Source of the DNA: Limnohabitans sp. WS1
GTDB lineage: Bacteria > Pseudomonadota > Gammaproteobacteria > Burkholderiales > Burkholderiaceae_C
NCBI RefSeq assembly: GCF_003063265.1
Contig: NZ_NERU01000004.1
Location: forward strand, 62,001 to 126,000
DNA length: 64,000 nucleotides
Direction: 5' to 3'
Part shown: positions 11,723-23,342 of the stretch, piece after piece
Position numbering within the stretch: the stretch's first letter is position 1
Layout of the letters: every line of letters starts with the position of its first letter
Translations under genes and position numbers: made by a program
The notes under the pieces: generated by a model
The model's database searches: none
What the model was told of the DNA's origin: nothing
The model's input: only the letters and a program-made list of their open reading frames with translations

Positions 11723-13056
11723 TCAAAGCGTGGATTGTAGGGTGTGGGCCCAAGTGGCCACAGTGCTCAAGGTCTCGCGGCGCTGTGCCCCTTCGCCGTC
11801 ACGCAGCGATTTCACCGTGACCTGACCCTGGGTCAATTCTTCGGCCCCAAAAACCAGGGCAAAACGCGCCCCCGAGCCATCGGCCTTTTTGAACTGAGAC
11901 TTCATGCTGCCCATGCCTTCTCCAGTGCCGGCGTGCATTTGGGCCGACACGCCACAGGCACGCAAGGTTTGCAACACCTGCATGGCTACCGGCAAGGCGG
12001 CGGTTTCGGGAATGATGGCGTACACATCGGGGGCCAGATCAGGCAAAGCCTCGCCCTGCTCTTTGATCAGTTCGAGCACACGCTCAACACCCAGAGCCCA
12101 ACCCACGGCGGGTGCGGGTTTGCCGCCGACCTGCTCAATCAGATAGTCATAGCGGCCACCGCCACAAATGGTGCCTTGCGAGCCCAGGCTGGTGGTGATG
12201 AACTCGAACACCGTGAGGTTGTAGTAATCCATGCCGCGCACCAGGCGCGGGTTGATGCTGTAGGCCATGCCGTTGGCATCCAAAATCGATTTGACCGCGT
12301 TGAAGTGGGCCAGCGATGCTTCACCCAAAAAGTCGAGCAGGCGCGGGGCTGACTCGACCACACTTTGCATGGCCGGGTTTTTGGTGTCCAGAATGCGCAG
12401 CGGGTTGCTGTGCAGGCGACGCTTGGCTTCTTCGTCGAGCGCATCGCTGTGCTTTTCCAAGTGAGCAATCAGCGCGGCTCGGTGAGCTTGGCGCTCAGCC
12501 GGTTGACCCAGGCTGTTGAGTTCCAGGCGCACGTCTTTCAGACCCAAGACCTTCCACAGGTCATTGGCCAACAAAATCAATTCGGCATCGACCTCAGCAC
12601 CGCCAAAACCCAGCACCTCGGCACCGATTTGGTGAAACTGGCGGTAGCGACCGCGCTGCGGGCGCTCGTGGCGGAACATCGGGCCCATGTAATACAGGCG
12701 CTTCCCGCCCTCGTAGAGCAGGTTGTGCTCGACCACCGAGCGCACCAAACCGGCCGTGCCTTCGGGGCGCAGGGTGAGCTGTTCGCCATTCAAGCGGTCT
12801 TCAAAGGAGTACATCTCCTTCTCGACGATGTCGGTCACTTCACCCAAGCCGCGCACAAACAGCGCTGTGGGCTCGACGATGGGCAGGCGCACATTGCGGT
12901 AGGCATAACGCGCCATCAAAGCGCGCACTTGGCCCTCCAGCCACTCCCAACGCGCCGAATCGGGCGGCAGGATGTCGTTCATGCCCTTGACGCCGACCAG
13001 CTTCTGGGCTTTGGCCACTTTTTCGACTTTGGGGGTGATTTCTTTCAGCGACTCGC

Positions 13057-13060
<4 letters not shown>
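11723..13060 (-). CDS. hisS: histidyl-tRNA synthetase
   Basis: Class II synthetase charging tRNA-His. The core has motif 2 ([18 protein letters not shown]), the histidine-binding loop [14 protein letters not shown], motif 3 ([11 protein letters not shown]) and a C-terminal anticodon-binding domain ([16 protein letters not shown]). The 445-residue length includes a 20-residue lysine-rich N-terminal extension before [15 protein letters not shown]. The start ATG overlaps the ispG stop by 4 nt (ATGA). Confidence 0.96.
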
Positions 13061-14348
<1,288 letters not shown>

Positions 14349-14352
<4 letters not shown>

Positions 14353-15362
14353 TCCTTCACTTCAAATCGGGCCACGGTCACTTGCGTGTGAGGTTTGAGA
14401 TCAAAGGGCTGTCCACGCAATGTGACAGTCACACCCTGAGCACGCCCAATCACCACACTCACAGGCACAGGACTCTGAACTTGCTTGCTTTGCCCTGCCT
14501 TGACCACACCACTCCAAACGACCTGGGACGGGCCCTTGCGCAATTCAATCCAGCTGTCAGCAGACGCGGTAAACACCCATTCTGCCAAAGTCGATTTGTC
14601 TGGCTTGACCGCTGCGTTGTCCTTGAGCACCGAGGGTGCTGGGGCGTTGGCACCCAACGGTGTGGATGCAACAGCAGTCGAAGGGGGGACTGAGGAGGCG
14701 TTCTGAGCCGCTGCAGGGGAAGACGCATCGGATGCTTGGCTGAGCACAAAAGGCAAGGCCGCAGAGTCCAAGGGAGCTTGCGGATCAGTCAAGGCCCTGT
14801 CTTTGTTGGCTTGGGCCGTATTGTCAAAATGGACGCTGTCAGGCGTTGAATCATTTTGACTCATCGAGACCATCCAATCTTGCACGTCATCGAGCCAAAT
14901 CCACTGACTCGGAGCGGGCAACCACAACAGTCCCGCGATCAGTACCAACATGCCCGCTGCCCACACCCCGACCGAACGCTTTTGTCGACCGGGCGACGAA
15001 CGAAGCGTTCCCAAATGCATGACAGGTGCAGGGGATTGTCCTACCGTTTTTTGGGGTGTTAAACGCAATGGCGTTGAAGGCATCCGCGCCAATACAGGTG
15101 CTGCATCGATTTGCAAATGACGACAAACCGCAGCGGCCAATCCGCGAAAAAACACAATGCCCTTGGCAGGGTCAATGTTGTCGGACTCCAGCGCTTCCAA
15201 TTGCTTGACGGGCACTTTCAAAGTCTGTGAAAGAACAAACAGATCCACGCCAGCTTGTTCACGGGCAGCTTGGAGCAATTGACCCGCTGAGGCTGACACT
15301 TGCGATGGTGAGGCCAAGGCATCCATGGTGGGGTTGGGCTCAGAGGGAAGATGGGTCGTCAT
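14349..15362 (-). CDS. rodZ: RodZ-like helix-turn-helix membrane protein
   Basis: Cell-shape protein that links MreB to the elongation machinery. The 337-residue product has a cytoplasmic HTH domain ([18 protein letters not shown]...), one transmembrane segment ([18 protein letters not shown]), a Ser/Ala/Pro-rich periplasmic linker and a C-terminal DUF4115 beta domain ([16 protein letters not shown]). The ATG at 15362 ([10 protein letters not shown]) is chosen; the frame is open to 15500 but only inside rlmN. Overlaps rlmN by 23 nt and ispG by 4 nt. Confidence 0.85.
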
Positions 15363-16506
15363 GGGTTTGCTGCTCGGATCGCACGGCACGAACCGGCACC
15401 AAGGGAATGGTCCGTTGCTGCGCCATGCGTGATTGAACCTGGGTTCGATCTTTGACATCACCGGCCAATTGGCCACAGGCCGCATCGATGTCATCACCAC
15501 GGGTTTTGCGCACAGTGGTCACCAAACCCGCATCTTGAAGCATCTTGGCAAATGCCTGCACACGACTGGCCGAGGAACGCAACAAACCAGAGGCTGGAAA
15601 GGGATTAAAAGGAATCAAGTTGAATTTGCAACGCAGGCCTTGACGCGCGTATTTTTGGACCAGATCGATCAATTGCTCTGAGTGCTCAACCTGATCGTTG
15701 ACACCGTCCAGCATGCAATATTCAAAAGTGATGAAGTCTCGCGGCGCATAGGCCAGATACGCCACACATGCCTGCAACAACTCATGCAATGGGTATTTGC
15801 GGTTCAGGGGCACGAGGTGGTCACGCAAGGCATCATTGGGCGCATGCAAGGACACGGCCAAGGCCACTGGGCAATCGGCCGACAGGCGTTCGATCATGGG
15901 CACCACACCCGAGGTGGACACCGTCACACGGCGGCGCGACAAGCCATAGCCATGGTCATCCAGCATGGTGCGCAAGGCGGGCACCAAGGCCGAATAGTTT
16001 TGCAAAGGCTCGCCCATGCCCATCATCACCACATTGGAGATGACGCGGTCATCGGTGTTCAGGTGCTTGCGCAGAAAATGTTCAGCAAACCACAGCTGCG
16101 CCAGAATTTCGCCCGTCGTCAAATTGCGGCTGAAGCCTTGATGTCCTGTGGAACAAAACCGGCAGCCCACGGCACATCCGGCTTGGGAGGACACACACAG
16201 GGTGCCCCGGTCGTCTTCGGGAATGAACACCGATTCGATGGCGTTGCCATCGCCCACATCAAACAGCCATTTGATGGTGCCGTCCGAGGAAATGTGTTGA
16301 CTGATCACGGGCAGCGCCGAAACGTGCGCGTGAGATTGGAGCTTTTGGCGCAAGGACTTGGCCAAATCGCTCATCTGATTGAAATCAGAAGCGCCCCGCT
16401 GGTGAATCCAGCGGAACAGCTGGGTGGCTCGAAAGCGCTTTTCGCCCAATCCGTCACAAAAAACGGCCAGACCTTCCAGGTCAAATTCGAGAAGGTTGGC
16501 CGTCAT
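15340..16506 (-). CDS. rlmN: dual-specificity RNA methyltransferase RlmN
   Basis: Radical-SAM enzyme that makes 2-methyladenosine at 23S rRNA A2503 and tRNA A37. The 4Fe-4S motif CAVGCRFC (Cys111, 115, 118) is intact, as are the N-terminal RlmN domain ([17 protein letters not shown]) and the GMGEPLQNY loop. The C-terminal tail after about residue 350 is longer than usual and poorly conserved; its last 23 nt overlap rodZ. 32 nt separate it from ndk. Confidence 0.95.
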   Translation of the reverse strand: MTANLLEFDLEGLAVFCDGLGEKRFRATQLFRWIHQRGASDFNQMSDLAKSLRQKLQSHAHVSALPVISQHISSDGTIKWLFDVGDGNAIESVFIPEDDRGTLCVSSQAGCAVGCRFCSTGHQGFSRNLTTGEILAQLWFAEHFLRKHLNTDDRVISNVVMMGMGEPLQNYSALVPALRTMLDDHGYGLSRRRVTVSTSGVVPMIERLSADCPVALAVSLHAPNDALRDHLVPLNRKYPLHELLQACVAYLAYAPRDFITFEYCMLDGVNDQVEHSEQLIDLVQKYARQGLRCKFNLIPFNPFPASGLLRSSASRVQAFAKMLQDAGLVTTVRKTRGDDIDAACGQLAGDVKDRTQVQSRMAQQRTIPLVPVRAVRSEQQTHDDPSSL

Positions 16507-16538
16507 ACAAATGAGGTCGCGCTGGAGCCGCGACGCAA

Positions 16539-16964
16539 TCAGCGTGCGTAAACGTTCATGCCGGGGAAGAAGAAGGCAACTTCAGCGGCAGCGGTTTCGG
16601 GAGCGTCAGAGCCGTGCACGGCGTTGGCGTCGATGCTGTCAGCAAAGTCAGCGCGGATGGTGCCTGCGTCGGCCTTCTTGGGATCGGTTGCGCCCATCAG
16701 ATCGCGGTTTTTGGCGATGGCGTTCTCACCTTGCAGGGCTTGAATCATGACGGGGCCGGAGATCATGAAATCGACCAAGTCTTTGAAGAAAGGACGTGCG
16801 CTGTGCACAGCGTAGAACTGCTCGGCTTCGCCGCGCGACAGGTGAACCATTTTGGCGGCGACCACTTTCAGGCCAGCAGCTTCAAAACGGGCGTAGATCT
16901 GACCGATCACGTTTTTGGCAACTGCGTCGGGTTTGATGATGGAGAGTGTGCGTTCGATGGCCAT
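16539..16964 (-). CDS. ndk: nucleoside diphosphate kinase
   Basis: Moves the gamma-phosphate between nucleoside di- and triphosphates through a phosphohistidine. The 141-residue protein has the catalytic NAVHGSD (His117) and the N-terminal [18 protein letters not shown] at 16964 is chosen because it gives this N-terminus; the frame continues to 17009 without conservation. First gene of the long minus-strand run ndk-rlmN-rodZ-ispG-hisS. Confidence 0.97.
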   Translation of the reverse strand: MAIERTLSIIKPDAVAKNVIGQIYARFEAAGLKVVAAKMVHLSRGEAEQFYAVHSARPFFKDLVDFMISGPVMIQALQGENAIAKNRDLMGATDPKKADAGTIRADFADSIDANAVHGSDAPETAAAEVAFFFPGMNVYAR

Positions 16965-16987
16965 GTGAGTTCCTGTAACTAAAATGT

Positions 16988-17017
16988 TTTTAATGCTGAT
17001 TTTTGCCATTTGGCAAA
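16988..17017 (-). promoter_or_regulatory. possible ndk promoter overlapping a palindrome
   Basis: On the minus strand TTGCCA (17016-17011), a 17-nt spacer and TTAAAA (16993-16988) form a weak sigma70-like pair 24 nt before the ndk start. The -35 hexamer sits in a perfect palindrome, TTTGCCA-TT-TGGCAAA (17002-17017), which could be an operator. Based on sequence pattern only. Confidence 0.35.
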
Positions 17018-17086
17018 GCCTTTGATTCTACCCTCTGCAAGGCCCCAAATACCCCAAGCCCCAAGTGAACCTAGGGAAATCTGACA

Positions 17087-18295
17087 TCAGCGACTGCGAC
17101 CACCGCCTCGACCACCTCGGCCGGGTGCACTGGCCGCTTTTTTCAAACGATTGAAGCTTTCTGCGCCAATATAAGACTTGGACGGCTTGGCACTTTCGGT
17201 TGAAGGCAAACCCGAGCCCCCTGGCAACATATTGGGTTTGGCTGCGGGCTTGGCTCTGGGCACCGCCGTTCCTGCCCTGCCCTGACCACCGGTGCGTGGT
17301 CGCCGATCGTTGCGGTTGGTTCTGGAAGGCAACTCAGTGACGGGCCGAGGCCGCTCTGCCCCCCCCGCTGCCCGCATCAAAGATCGAATGTCTGCCTCGT
17401 CCAATTCAAGCCAAGCGCCACGACGCAAACCGTGGGGCAAAACCATGGCGCCGTAGCGGATGCGAATCAAGCGACTGACGGCGTGACCGACCGACTCCAT
17501 CATTCGGCGAACTTCACGGTTACGACCCTCAGAAATGGTCACCCGGTACCAGCAATTGGACCCCTCGCCCCCGCCGTCTTCGATGGAGCCAAACTGAGCC
17601 AAACCATCGTCAAGCATCACGCCATCGAGCAACTTTTGTTTTTCGTCTTTGCTCAAGGCCCCCAAAACGCGCACCGCATACTCACGCTCCAAACCAAATC
17701 GGGGGTGCATCAACTGGTTGGCCAACTCGCCAGAACTGGTGAACAACAACAAGCCTTCGGTATTCAAATCCAAGCGACCCACCGACTGCCATTTGCCATT
17801 TTGCAATCTGGGCAATTTTCGAAACACCGAAGGTCGATTTTGTGGATCGTCGTGACTGACGATCTCACCTGCCGGCTTGTGGTAGGCCAAAACACGAGCA
17901 GGCGGCGGATCAATGCGAATGCGAAGCGGCTTGCCATCCACCTTGATTTGATCACCGTGTTGAACACGTTGCCCCACATGGGCCAACTCGTTGTTCACCG
18001 AAATGCGCCCCTCGGCGATCAGCTTTTCCATTTCAAGTCGGGAACCCATGCCCGCCTGGGCCAGCACTTTGTGCAGTTTGGGCGAATCAAACTGGGGCGC
18101 CAAGACACGCTTGCCCCCCTCGGACTCGGACGCATCGACGGCCTCTTCAGCGTCGTATTGCCCCGAAATCACGTCTGACAAGTCAATGCCTTTGTAGGGG
18201 GTCGCAGCCATCAGCGTAGACCCGGCTTTTCGGGCAGCGTAAACGCTTTTGGCTTGGCTCTTGGAGTCGACTGTGGGCTTGTTCATGTTGTTCAA
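17087..18295 (-). CDS. rluB: 23S rRNA pseudouridine synthase RluB
   Basis: Isomerises U2605 of 23S rRNA. An S4 RNA-binding domain ([24 protein letters not shown], from about 73) is followed by the RsuA/RluB catalytic core with [13 protein letters not shown] (Asp176). The N-terminal 65 residues and the basic Gly/Arg-rich tail ([11 protein letters not shown]) are low-complexity extensions common in betaproteobacteria. Start overlaps the scpB stop by 4 nt (ATGA), so the two are coupled. Confidence 0.92.
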   Translation of the reverse strand: MNNMNKPTVDSKSQAKSVYAARKAGSTLMAATPYKGIDLSDVISGQYDAEEAVDASESEGGKRVLAPQFDSPKLHKVLAQAGMGSRLEMEKLIAEGRISVNNELAHVGQRVQHGDQIKVDGKPLRIRIDPPPARVLAYHKPAGEIVSHDDPQNRPSVFRKLPRLQNGKWQSVGRLDLNTEGLLLFTSSGELANQLMHPRFGLEREYAVRVLGALSKDEKQKLLDGVMLDDGLAQFGSIEDGGGEGSNCWYRVTISEGRNREVRRMMESVGHAVSRLIRIRYGAMVLPHGLRRGAWLELDEADIRSLMRAAGGAERPRPVTELPSRTNRNDRRPRTGGQGRAGTAVPRAKPAAKPNMLPGGSGLPSTESAKPSKSYIGAESFNRLKKAASAPGRGGRGGGRSR

Positions 18296-19032
18296 TTCTC
18301 TTGATCAGAGGGTGCATCAGGCAGTGGGCCTGTCTGCAATGTAGGGGGTAAGGAGGTTGACAAATGGTCGGCAGCTTGCACATCCACCGGCTCAGGCGTC
18401 GTGGGCGCCACCGCAGGCGACAAAACAGGATCGGGCAACAAAGCCAGCGCATCGTCCAAAGACAAAGTGGCTTGTGCAGGGGCCTCATCGATCAAGCCTG
18501 CCAAATCAGGCAGTTGCGCATCTGGCTGTGACAACAAAGGCAATTGGTCAAGAGAACTCAAACCCAGATCATCCAGAAACTGCCGGGTGGTGGCAAACAA
18601 ACTCGGTCGGCCCACCGTTTCACGGTGCCCAATGACCTCGACCCAACCCCTGTCTTCGAGTTGCTTGATGATTTGAGACCCAATGGTGACCCCTCGAATG
18701 TCTTCCATGTCACCCCGAGTCACAGGCTGACGGTAGGCGATGATGGCCAAAGTCTCCAGAACAGCCCGGGTGTATTTGGGCGGTTTTTCGGGATGCAATC
18801 GGTCCAGGTGGTGCCGCAACTCCGGGCGACTTTGGAAGCGCCAACCACTGGCCACCTGGGTCAATTCAAGGCCCTTGTGGGTCCATTCGAATTGCAGGTC
18901 TTGCAGCATTTGCCTCAGGGTGTCAGACCCGATGGCATCGTCAAACAAAACGCGCATGTCACGCAAGGACAAAGGCTGGCCCGCTGTCAGCAAAGCCGTT
19001 TCCAGGACACGCTTGGCTTGCGCCATGTTCAT
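18292..19032 (-). CDS. scpB: segregation and condensation protein ScpB
   Basis: Winged-helix partner of ScpA in the SMC condensin complex for chromosome segregation. The 246-residue protein has the two-domain ScpB core ([21 protein letters not shown], then [22 protein letters not shown] and [22 protein letters not shown]) and an acidic, proline-rich tail from about 165. No scpA lies in this window. It starts after the rluD terminator and so probably has its own promoter. Confidence 0.9.
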   Translation of the reverse strand: MNMAQAKRVLETALLTAGQPLSLRDMRVLFDDAIGSDTLRQMLQDLQFEWTHKGLELTQVASGWRFQSRPELRHHLDRLHPEKPPKYTRAVLETLAIIAYRQPVTRGDMEDIRGVTIGSQIIKQLEDRGWVEVIGHRETVGRPSLFATTRQFLDDLGLSSLDQLPLLSQPDAQLPDLAGLIDEAPAQATLSLDDALALLPDPVLSPAVAPTTPEPVDVQAADHLSTSLPPTLQTGPLPDAPSDQEN

Positions 19033-19104
19033 GGTGTCAATCTTTCGGAAAAAAACGCCTCACGGCGTTGTAAAGCAGATCTTGCAGGGCTGGCCGTCGA
19101 TCTG

Positions 19105-19133
19105 AAAAACCCCCAAGTGCTAAAGACTTGGAG
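19105..19133 (-). terminator. rho-independent terminator of rluD
   Basis: On the minus strand CTCCAAGT, a 7-nt loop and ACTTGGGG form an 8-bp stem (one G-U pair), followed by G and five T. It lies 33 nt after the rluD stop and isolates rluD from scpB. Confidence 0.75.
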
Positions 19134-19165
19134 GAATGAAACCCACTTGAATCACATCAAGGGTT

Positions 19166-20119
19166 TCAACCAAGGTCGGCATTGTAACCGAGGCCCAGAA
19201 CCTGCACCGCAGTTTGCATGTCTTGGGGCAGCTTGGAGGTCAAATCGATCAACTGGCCCGTGATGGGGTGCTTGAAGGCCAAATGCCAAGCATGCAAGGC
19301 TTGACGGGTCATGCCCGCTGCAGCGGCTCCGCCGTACACCTCATCGGCCAACAAGGGGTGACCCACATGCGCCATGTGAACACGAATTTGGTGGGTGCGC
19401 CCGGTATGCAAAGTGCACTCCACCAAACAGGCCCGCTCGGATTGCGCCAGCAAATCGATGGTGGTCGAGGCCGTTTTGCCATGTTGAAAAGCCAGATCAA
19501 CCACCGCCATGCGCAAGCGATTGGCAGGATCACGCCCGATGGCGGCCTCTACCGTCAAGGGTGAAGGAGCCGTCCAAGCTTTGTGAGCGATGGCCAGGTA
19601 TTGCCTTCGCACCTCTCGCGCCGCGATCTGAGTCACCAACGCATCCATGGCCTGACGGGTCCTGGCCACCACCATCAATCCACTGGTGTTTTTGTCCAGG
19701 CGGTGAACAATGCCTGCTCTGGGCACGTCAAAGGCCCCCGGGTCCAAAGCCAACAAACCATTGAGCAAGGTGCCGCGCCAATTGCCAGGGGCAGGATGAA
19801 CCACCAAACCCGCAGGCTTGTGGATAACCCTCAAATGTGCGTCTTCGTAGACCACCTCAATGGGCATTTCCTCGGGCACAAAAGCCTGCGATTGTGGGGT
19901 GGCGCGCAAGGTGATTTGCAGTCGATGCCCCAAACGCACCTTGGTGGACACCTTGGTGGTAACGCGCTCATCGACCAAAGCATCACCTTGCTCGATCAAT
20001 TGCTGCAAATAACTGCGGGAAAACTCGGGCACCAAGGTGGCAAAAGCGCGGTCCAGGCGCTGCCCGTGCAGCCCCATGGGCACCTGAATCTGGCGAACCT
20101 CCACATCAAGGGTGTCCAT
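19166..20119 (-). CDS. rluD: 23S rRNA pseudouridine synthase RluD
   Basis: Makes pseudouridines 1911, 1915 and 1917 in helix 69 of 23S rRNA. The 317-residue protein has an S4 domain (GQRLDRAFATLVPEFSRSYLQ, 19-39) and the RluA-type core with catalytic HRLDKNTSG (Asp142). ATG at 20119 is chosen: it starts the conserved part and faces bamD at 20214 with a 94-nt divergent intergenic region. The frame remains open to 20299, but that would run through the bamD start. Confidence 0.93.
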   Translation of the reverse strand: MDTLDVEVRQIQVPMGLHGQRLDRAFATLVPEFSRSYLQQLIEQGDALVDERVTTKVSTKVRLGHRLQITLRATPQSQAFVPEEMPIEVVYEDAHLRVIHKPAGLVVHPAPGNWRGTLLNGLLALDPGAFDVPRAGIVHRLDKNTSGLMVVARTRQAMDALVTQIAAREVRRQYLAIAHKAWTAPSPLTVEAAIGRDPANRLRMAVVDLAFQHGKTASTTIDLLAQSERACLVECTLHTGRTHQIRVHMAHVGHPLLADEVYGGAAAAGMTRQALHAWHLAFKHPITGQLIDLTSKLPQDMQTAVQVLGLGYNADLG

Positions 20120-20176
20120 GACACGTTCGCCGTCGTCCAGCAAGTTGCGGGACTCATCTGCCGTGGGGGGGGTCGA

Positions 20177-20182
20177 TATAAT
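20177..20182 (+). promoter_or_regulatory. consensus -10 element for bamD
   Basis: A perfect TATAAT at 20177-20182, 31 nt before the bamD ATG, in the divergent rluD/bamD spacer. No good -35 is seen at the right distance. Transcription would start near 20189. Confidence 0.5.
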
Positions 20183-20213
20183 CAAGGGGTTCAACAGTAC
20201 AAGGGTGTCACAG

Positions 20214-21020
20214 ATGCGAAGCTTCAGATTATCGATGGTTCCAGTCGGCTTGGCTTTGACTGCGGGACTCTTTCTGAGCGGCTGCGCCAACACCCCCAAA
20301 GACGCTACAGCAGGCTGGTCGCCAGAAAAAATTTACAGCGAGGCCCGTGATGAAGCCAATGCCGGGGCTTGGGACAAGGCCATCGGCTACTACGAAAAGC
20401 TCGAAGGGCGTGCTGCAGGCACGGCCTTGGCCCAACAAGCCCAAATTGACAAGGCCTTTGCACAGTACAAAACCGGGGACAAAATTCAAGCCATCGCCAC
20501 GCTTGACCGCTTCATCCGACTGCACCCCACCAGCCCGGCCATCGACTACGCCATTTATCTCAAAGGGCTGGTCAACTTCAACGACAACTTGGGCCTTTTT
20601 TCTTTCATCACGCGGCAAGATTTGTCCGAGCGTGACCAAAAGGCGGCCAAAGACTCGTTCGAGGCTTTTCGCGAGTTGAGCACACGCTTTCCGGAATCCA
20701 AATACAGCCCCGATGCCCGTCAACGGATGACCCACATTGTCAATTCGCTGGCGGCCTACGAGGTGCATGTGGCCCGTTATTACGCCAGCCGAGGCGCACA
20801 TGTGGCCGCCATCAACCGTGCCCAACAAGCCATTGCCGATTACCAAGGTGTGCCGGCCATCGAAGAAGCCCTGGCCATCCTTGTCAGCTCCTACAACGCC
20901 ATGGGCATGAGCGCTTTGAGCAACGACGCCAAACGGGTGCTTGAAAAAAGCTTCCCTCAATCGGACTACCTCAAGTCCGAAGGAGCGGTCAAGAACGCGC
21001 GTGGGTGGCGTCTGTGGTGA
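20214..21020 (+). CDS. bamD: outer-membrane assembly lipoprotein BamD
   Basis: Essential TPR lipoprotein of the BAM complex. ATG at 20214 gives a lipoprotein signal ending in LSGC (Cys24), followed by about five TPR units (WSPEKIYSEARDEANAGAWDKAIGYYEKLEGR, GDKIQAIATLDRFIRLHP, YAIYLKGLVNF and FRELSTRFPESKYSPDARQR carry the classic YfiO pattern). Length 268 is normal. The open frame from 20112 is upstream noise. The 3' end overlaps the converging helicase gene by 32 nt. Confidence 0.95.
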   Translation: MRSFRLSMVPVGLALTAGLFLSGCANTPKDATAGWSPEKIYSEARDEANAGAWDKAIGYYEKLEGRAAGTALAQQAQIDKAFAQYKTGDKIQAIATLDRFIRLHPTSPAIDYAIYLKGLVNFNDNLGLFSFITRQDLSERDQKAAKDSFEAFRELSTRFPESKYSPDARQRMTHIVNSLAAYEVHVARYYASRGAHVAAINRAQQAIADYQGVPAIEEALAILVSSYNAMGMSALSNDAKRVLEKSFPQSDYLKSEGAVKNARGWRLW

Positions 21021-23142
21021 GTTGATACAAAGCCTCGAGGAACGACTCATGGTCCTCCAGGCGGCGCATGGGCGGCAAGCCCTTGACCAACCTGCGACCG
21101 TAGGACATGCCCACCAAGCGCTTGTCGCAAACCACCAAAATCCCCCGATCAGTCTCACTGCGGATCAACCGCCCTGCCCCTTGCTTGAGCGCCACCGCCG
21201 CTTCGGGCAATGAATGGTCGGCAAATGCACTGCGGCCTTGCTGTGTGATGCGCTGACTGCGGGCCTCAAACAGTGGGTCACCAGGGGGTGGGAAGGGCAG
21301 CTTGTCGATGATGACCAACTGCAGCGCATCTCCCGGCACATCAAAACCCTCCCAAAAAGACGCAGAGGCCACCAAAACGCATCCACCTAATCCTTGGGCA
21401 TCGCCAGAGCCACCGCCCTGCCTGAAGCGCTCCATCAAGCGACGCTTGGGGCTTTGGCCTTGTACCAGCACCTCGATGTTCTTGGCCGCATCGCCATGGG
21501 CCTGCAGGTGCTCACCAATTTGGCGCATGGCATTCAAGGTGGTGGTCAACACCAATGTGCGCCCCCCCAAAATCTGCACGGCGGCCAAAACCAACTCCGC
21601 CACTTGCTGGGCATGCCCAGGGTCCCCCGGTCGGGGCAAATGGGTGGGCACATACAAGGCCGCTTGCTGTGCGTAATCGAAAGGACTGCCGACCTGCAGA
21701 ACTTGAGCTGAGTTCAGGCCACAAGGCTCGGTGAACCAACGCAGGCTCGGCTCATCCCCCAAGGTGGCCGATGTGAAAATCCAGGCCCGATGAGCCGCTG
21801 CGGAAGGCGCCTCGGTCTCGGCCGACGGGTTTTGGCCAGCCTCAAGAGCATCGTCGAGTGGGTCCAGCTCGCATTCAGCCGATGGGTGCACCCCAGCAGT
21901 GTCGACTGGAGGCGTCGGGGTGCGGGTCAAGGCTTCAAAAGCCTGAGAAATGTCCAGTGGAGACTCCACCAAGGTCAAACTCGAGCTGACCTCGGCCCAA
22001 CGTACCCCTTCGGGATTGGGCAAATCCGCAAACAAAGCGGCCCGCTCCAACAATTCGCGGGTGCGATCCGCCAAGCGTTGAAAATCGGGGGCCAACTCGG
22101 TGACCATGTCCAAGCCTTGTTGCACATTCATCAGCGCCTGAGAGAGGGCTTGCAAGGCCAAAGACCATGCCTCAGGCTCCAAACCCTCAGGATGAGCGCC
22201 GATCCAACGCAGTCGCACAGAACCTCGGTGCTGGCCAGCGGCCAAGCGCAAATCACGGGTCGCCTTTTCCAAGCTGCTGCAAATCAGTGGCCAATCCACC
22301 AATCCACGCGCCAGTTGCAAGCCCGCGGCCAGCACGTCGCGACACAGCTCGTGCAACTGCACCGTTGACAATTGTTGGCCCAAAAAGTTGACCCCGATTT
22401 CATTGAGTTGGTGTGCCTCATCGAACACCGTGACCCTCACCGTGGGCAAAAGCTCGGCAACACCTGACTCACGCACCGCCATGTCTGCAAAAAACAAATG
22501 GTGGTTGATCACCACAACGTCGGCAGCCATGGCCTCTTTGCGGGCCAAATTGACGTGGCAAGCTCGGTAACTGGGACAGCTTGAACCCAAACAATTGTCC
22601 CGGGTCGATGTGACCCATGGCCACAGACCCGAACGTTCGTCGAGCCCAGTCAACTCGGCCATGTCGCCCGTGCGGGTGGACTGGGACCACAGTTCAATTT
22701 TGGCCAAGGCCTGTTGAACCCCTGGCTGAGCCGACTCGGGACTGTGCCGGGCTTGACCCATGCGGTGCAGACACAAATAGTTGGACCGTCCTTTGAGCAA
22801 CGCCACGCGGATGGGCAAGCCCAGGGCCTGGACCAAACGGGGAATGTCGCGAGAAAACAATTGGTCTTGCAAGGCTTTGGTGGCCGTCGAGACCAACGCC
22901 CTTTGCCCACTGAGCAAAACCGGCACCAGGTAAGCGTATGTTTTGCCCGTGCCTGTGCCGGCCTCCACCACCAACTGCCCCCCCTCTTGAACCACGCGGC
23001 TGACGGCCATGGCCATGTCGGTTTGCCCTTGTCGCGGCTGAAACCCAGGCACCGCTTGGGCCAAAACCCCCTGGTCCGACAAAGTGTCTGCCACACGTTG
23101 GTCCAACAAATTCAAGCGGGCTCCTTGGGCGAGAGTTGCCAT
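20989..23142 (-). CDS. DinG/YoaA-type ATP-dependent DNA helicase
   Basis: XPD-like superfamily 2 helicase with an iron-sulfur cluster, acting 5' to 3' in repair of replication intermediates. Seen: Walker A AGTGTGKT (61-68), four cluster cysteines (124, 184, 189, 195), DEAH box (241-244), motif IV-VI region ending in QGAGRLIRSETDRG. 717 residues, within the family range. An acidic insert (about 410-435, DPLDDALEAGQNPSAETEA) separates the helicase halves. It overlaps the YdcH-like gene by 31 nt at its start and bamD by 32 nt at its end. YoaA is closer than DinG by size, but I do not fix the symbol. Confidence 0.9.
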   Translation of the reverse strand: MATLAQGARLNLLDQRVADTLSDQGVLAQAVPGFQPRQGQTDMAMAVSRVVQEGGQLVVEAGTGTGKTYAYLVPVLLSGQRALVSTATKALQDQLFSRDIPRLVQALGLPIRVALLKGRSNYLCLHRMGQARHSPESAQPGVQQALAKIELWSQSTRTGDMAELTGLDERSGLWPWVTSTRDNCLGSSCPSYRACHVNLARKEAMAADVVVINHHLFFADMAVRESGVAELLPTVRVTVFDEAHQLNEIGVNFLGQQLSTVQLHELCRDVLAAGLQLARGLVDWPLICSSLEKATRDLRLAAGQHRGSVRLRWIGAHPEGLEPEAWSLALQALSQALMNVQQGLDMVTELAPDFQRLADRTRELLERAALFADLPNPEGVRWAEVSSSLTLVESPLDISQAFEALTRTPTPPVDTAGVHPSAECELDPLDDALEAGQNPSAETEAPSAAAHRAWIFTSATLGDEPSLRWFTEPCGLNSAQVLQVGSPFDYAQQAALYVPTHLPRPGDPGHAQQVAELVLAAVQILGGRTLVLTTTLNAMRQIGEHLQAHGDAAKNIEVLVQGQSPKRRLMERFRQGGGSGDAQGLGGCVLVASASFWEGFDVPGDALQLVIIDKLPFPPPGDPLFEARSQRITQQGRSAFADHSLPEAAVALKQGAGRLIRSETDRGILVVCDKRLVGMSYGRRLVKGLPPMRRLEDHESFLEALYQLTTDATHARS

Positions 23143-23342
23143 TTCAATTGCGCCATGTGATCACGCAAGGCCAGGCGTCTTTTTTTCAATCGGCGCAAAC
23201 TCAAATCGTCCAATGGCTTGGCCGACAAAGCCGCTTGATCGATCAGGGCGTCCAGATCGGCGTGCTCCATTTGCAACTCAATCAACTGACGCTGGGGAGA
23301 TCGCAGGTCTTGCAACACCCCTAAAAAACGAGCATCGCTCAT
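23112..23342 (-). CDS. YdcH/DUF465-like small coiled-coil protein
   Basis: A 76-residue basic helical protein with the DUF465 signature near the C-terminus (LSLRRLKKRRLALRDHM). Members of the family are small, two-helix proteins of unknown function. The ATG at 23342 overlaps the upstream gene's stop by 4 nt; the frame open to 23519 is upstream noise inside that gene. Confidence 0.7.
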   Translation of the reverse strand: MSDARFLGVLQDLRSPQRQLIELQMEHADLDALIDQAALSAKPLDDLSLRRLKKRRLALRDHMAQLKWQLSPKEPA

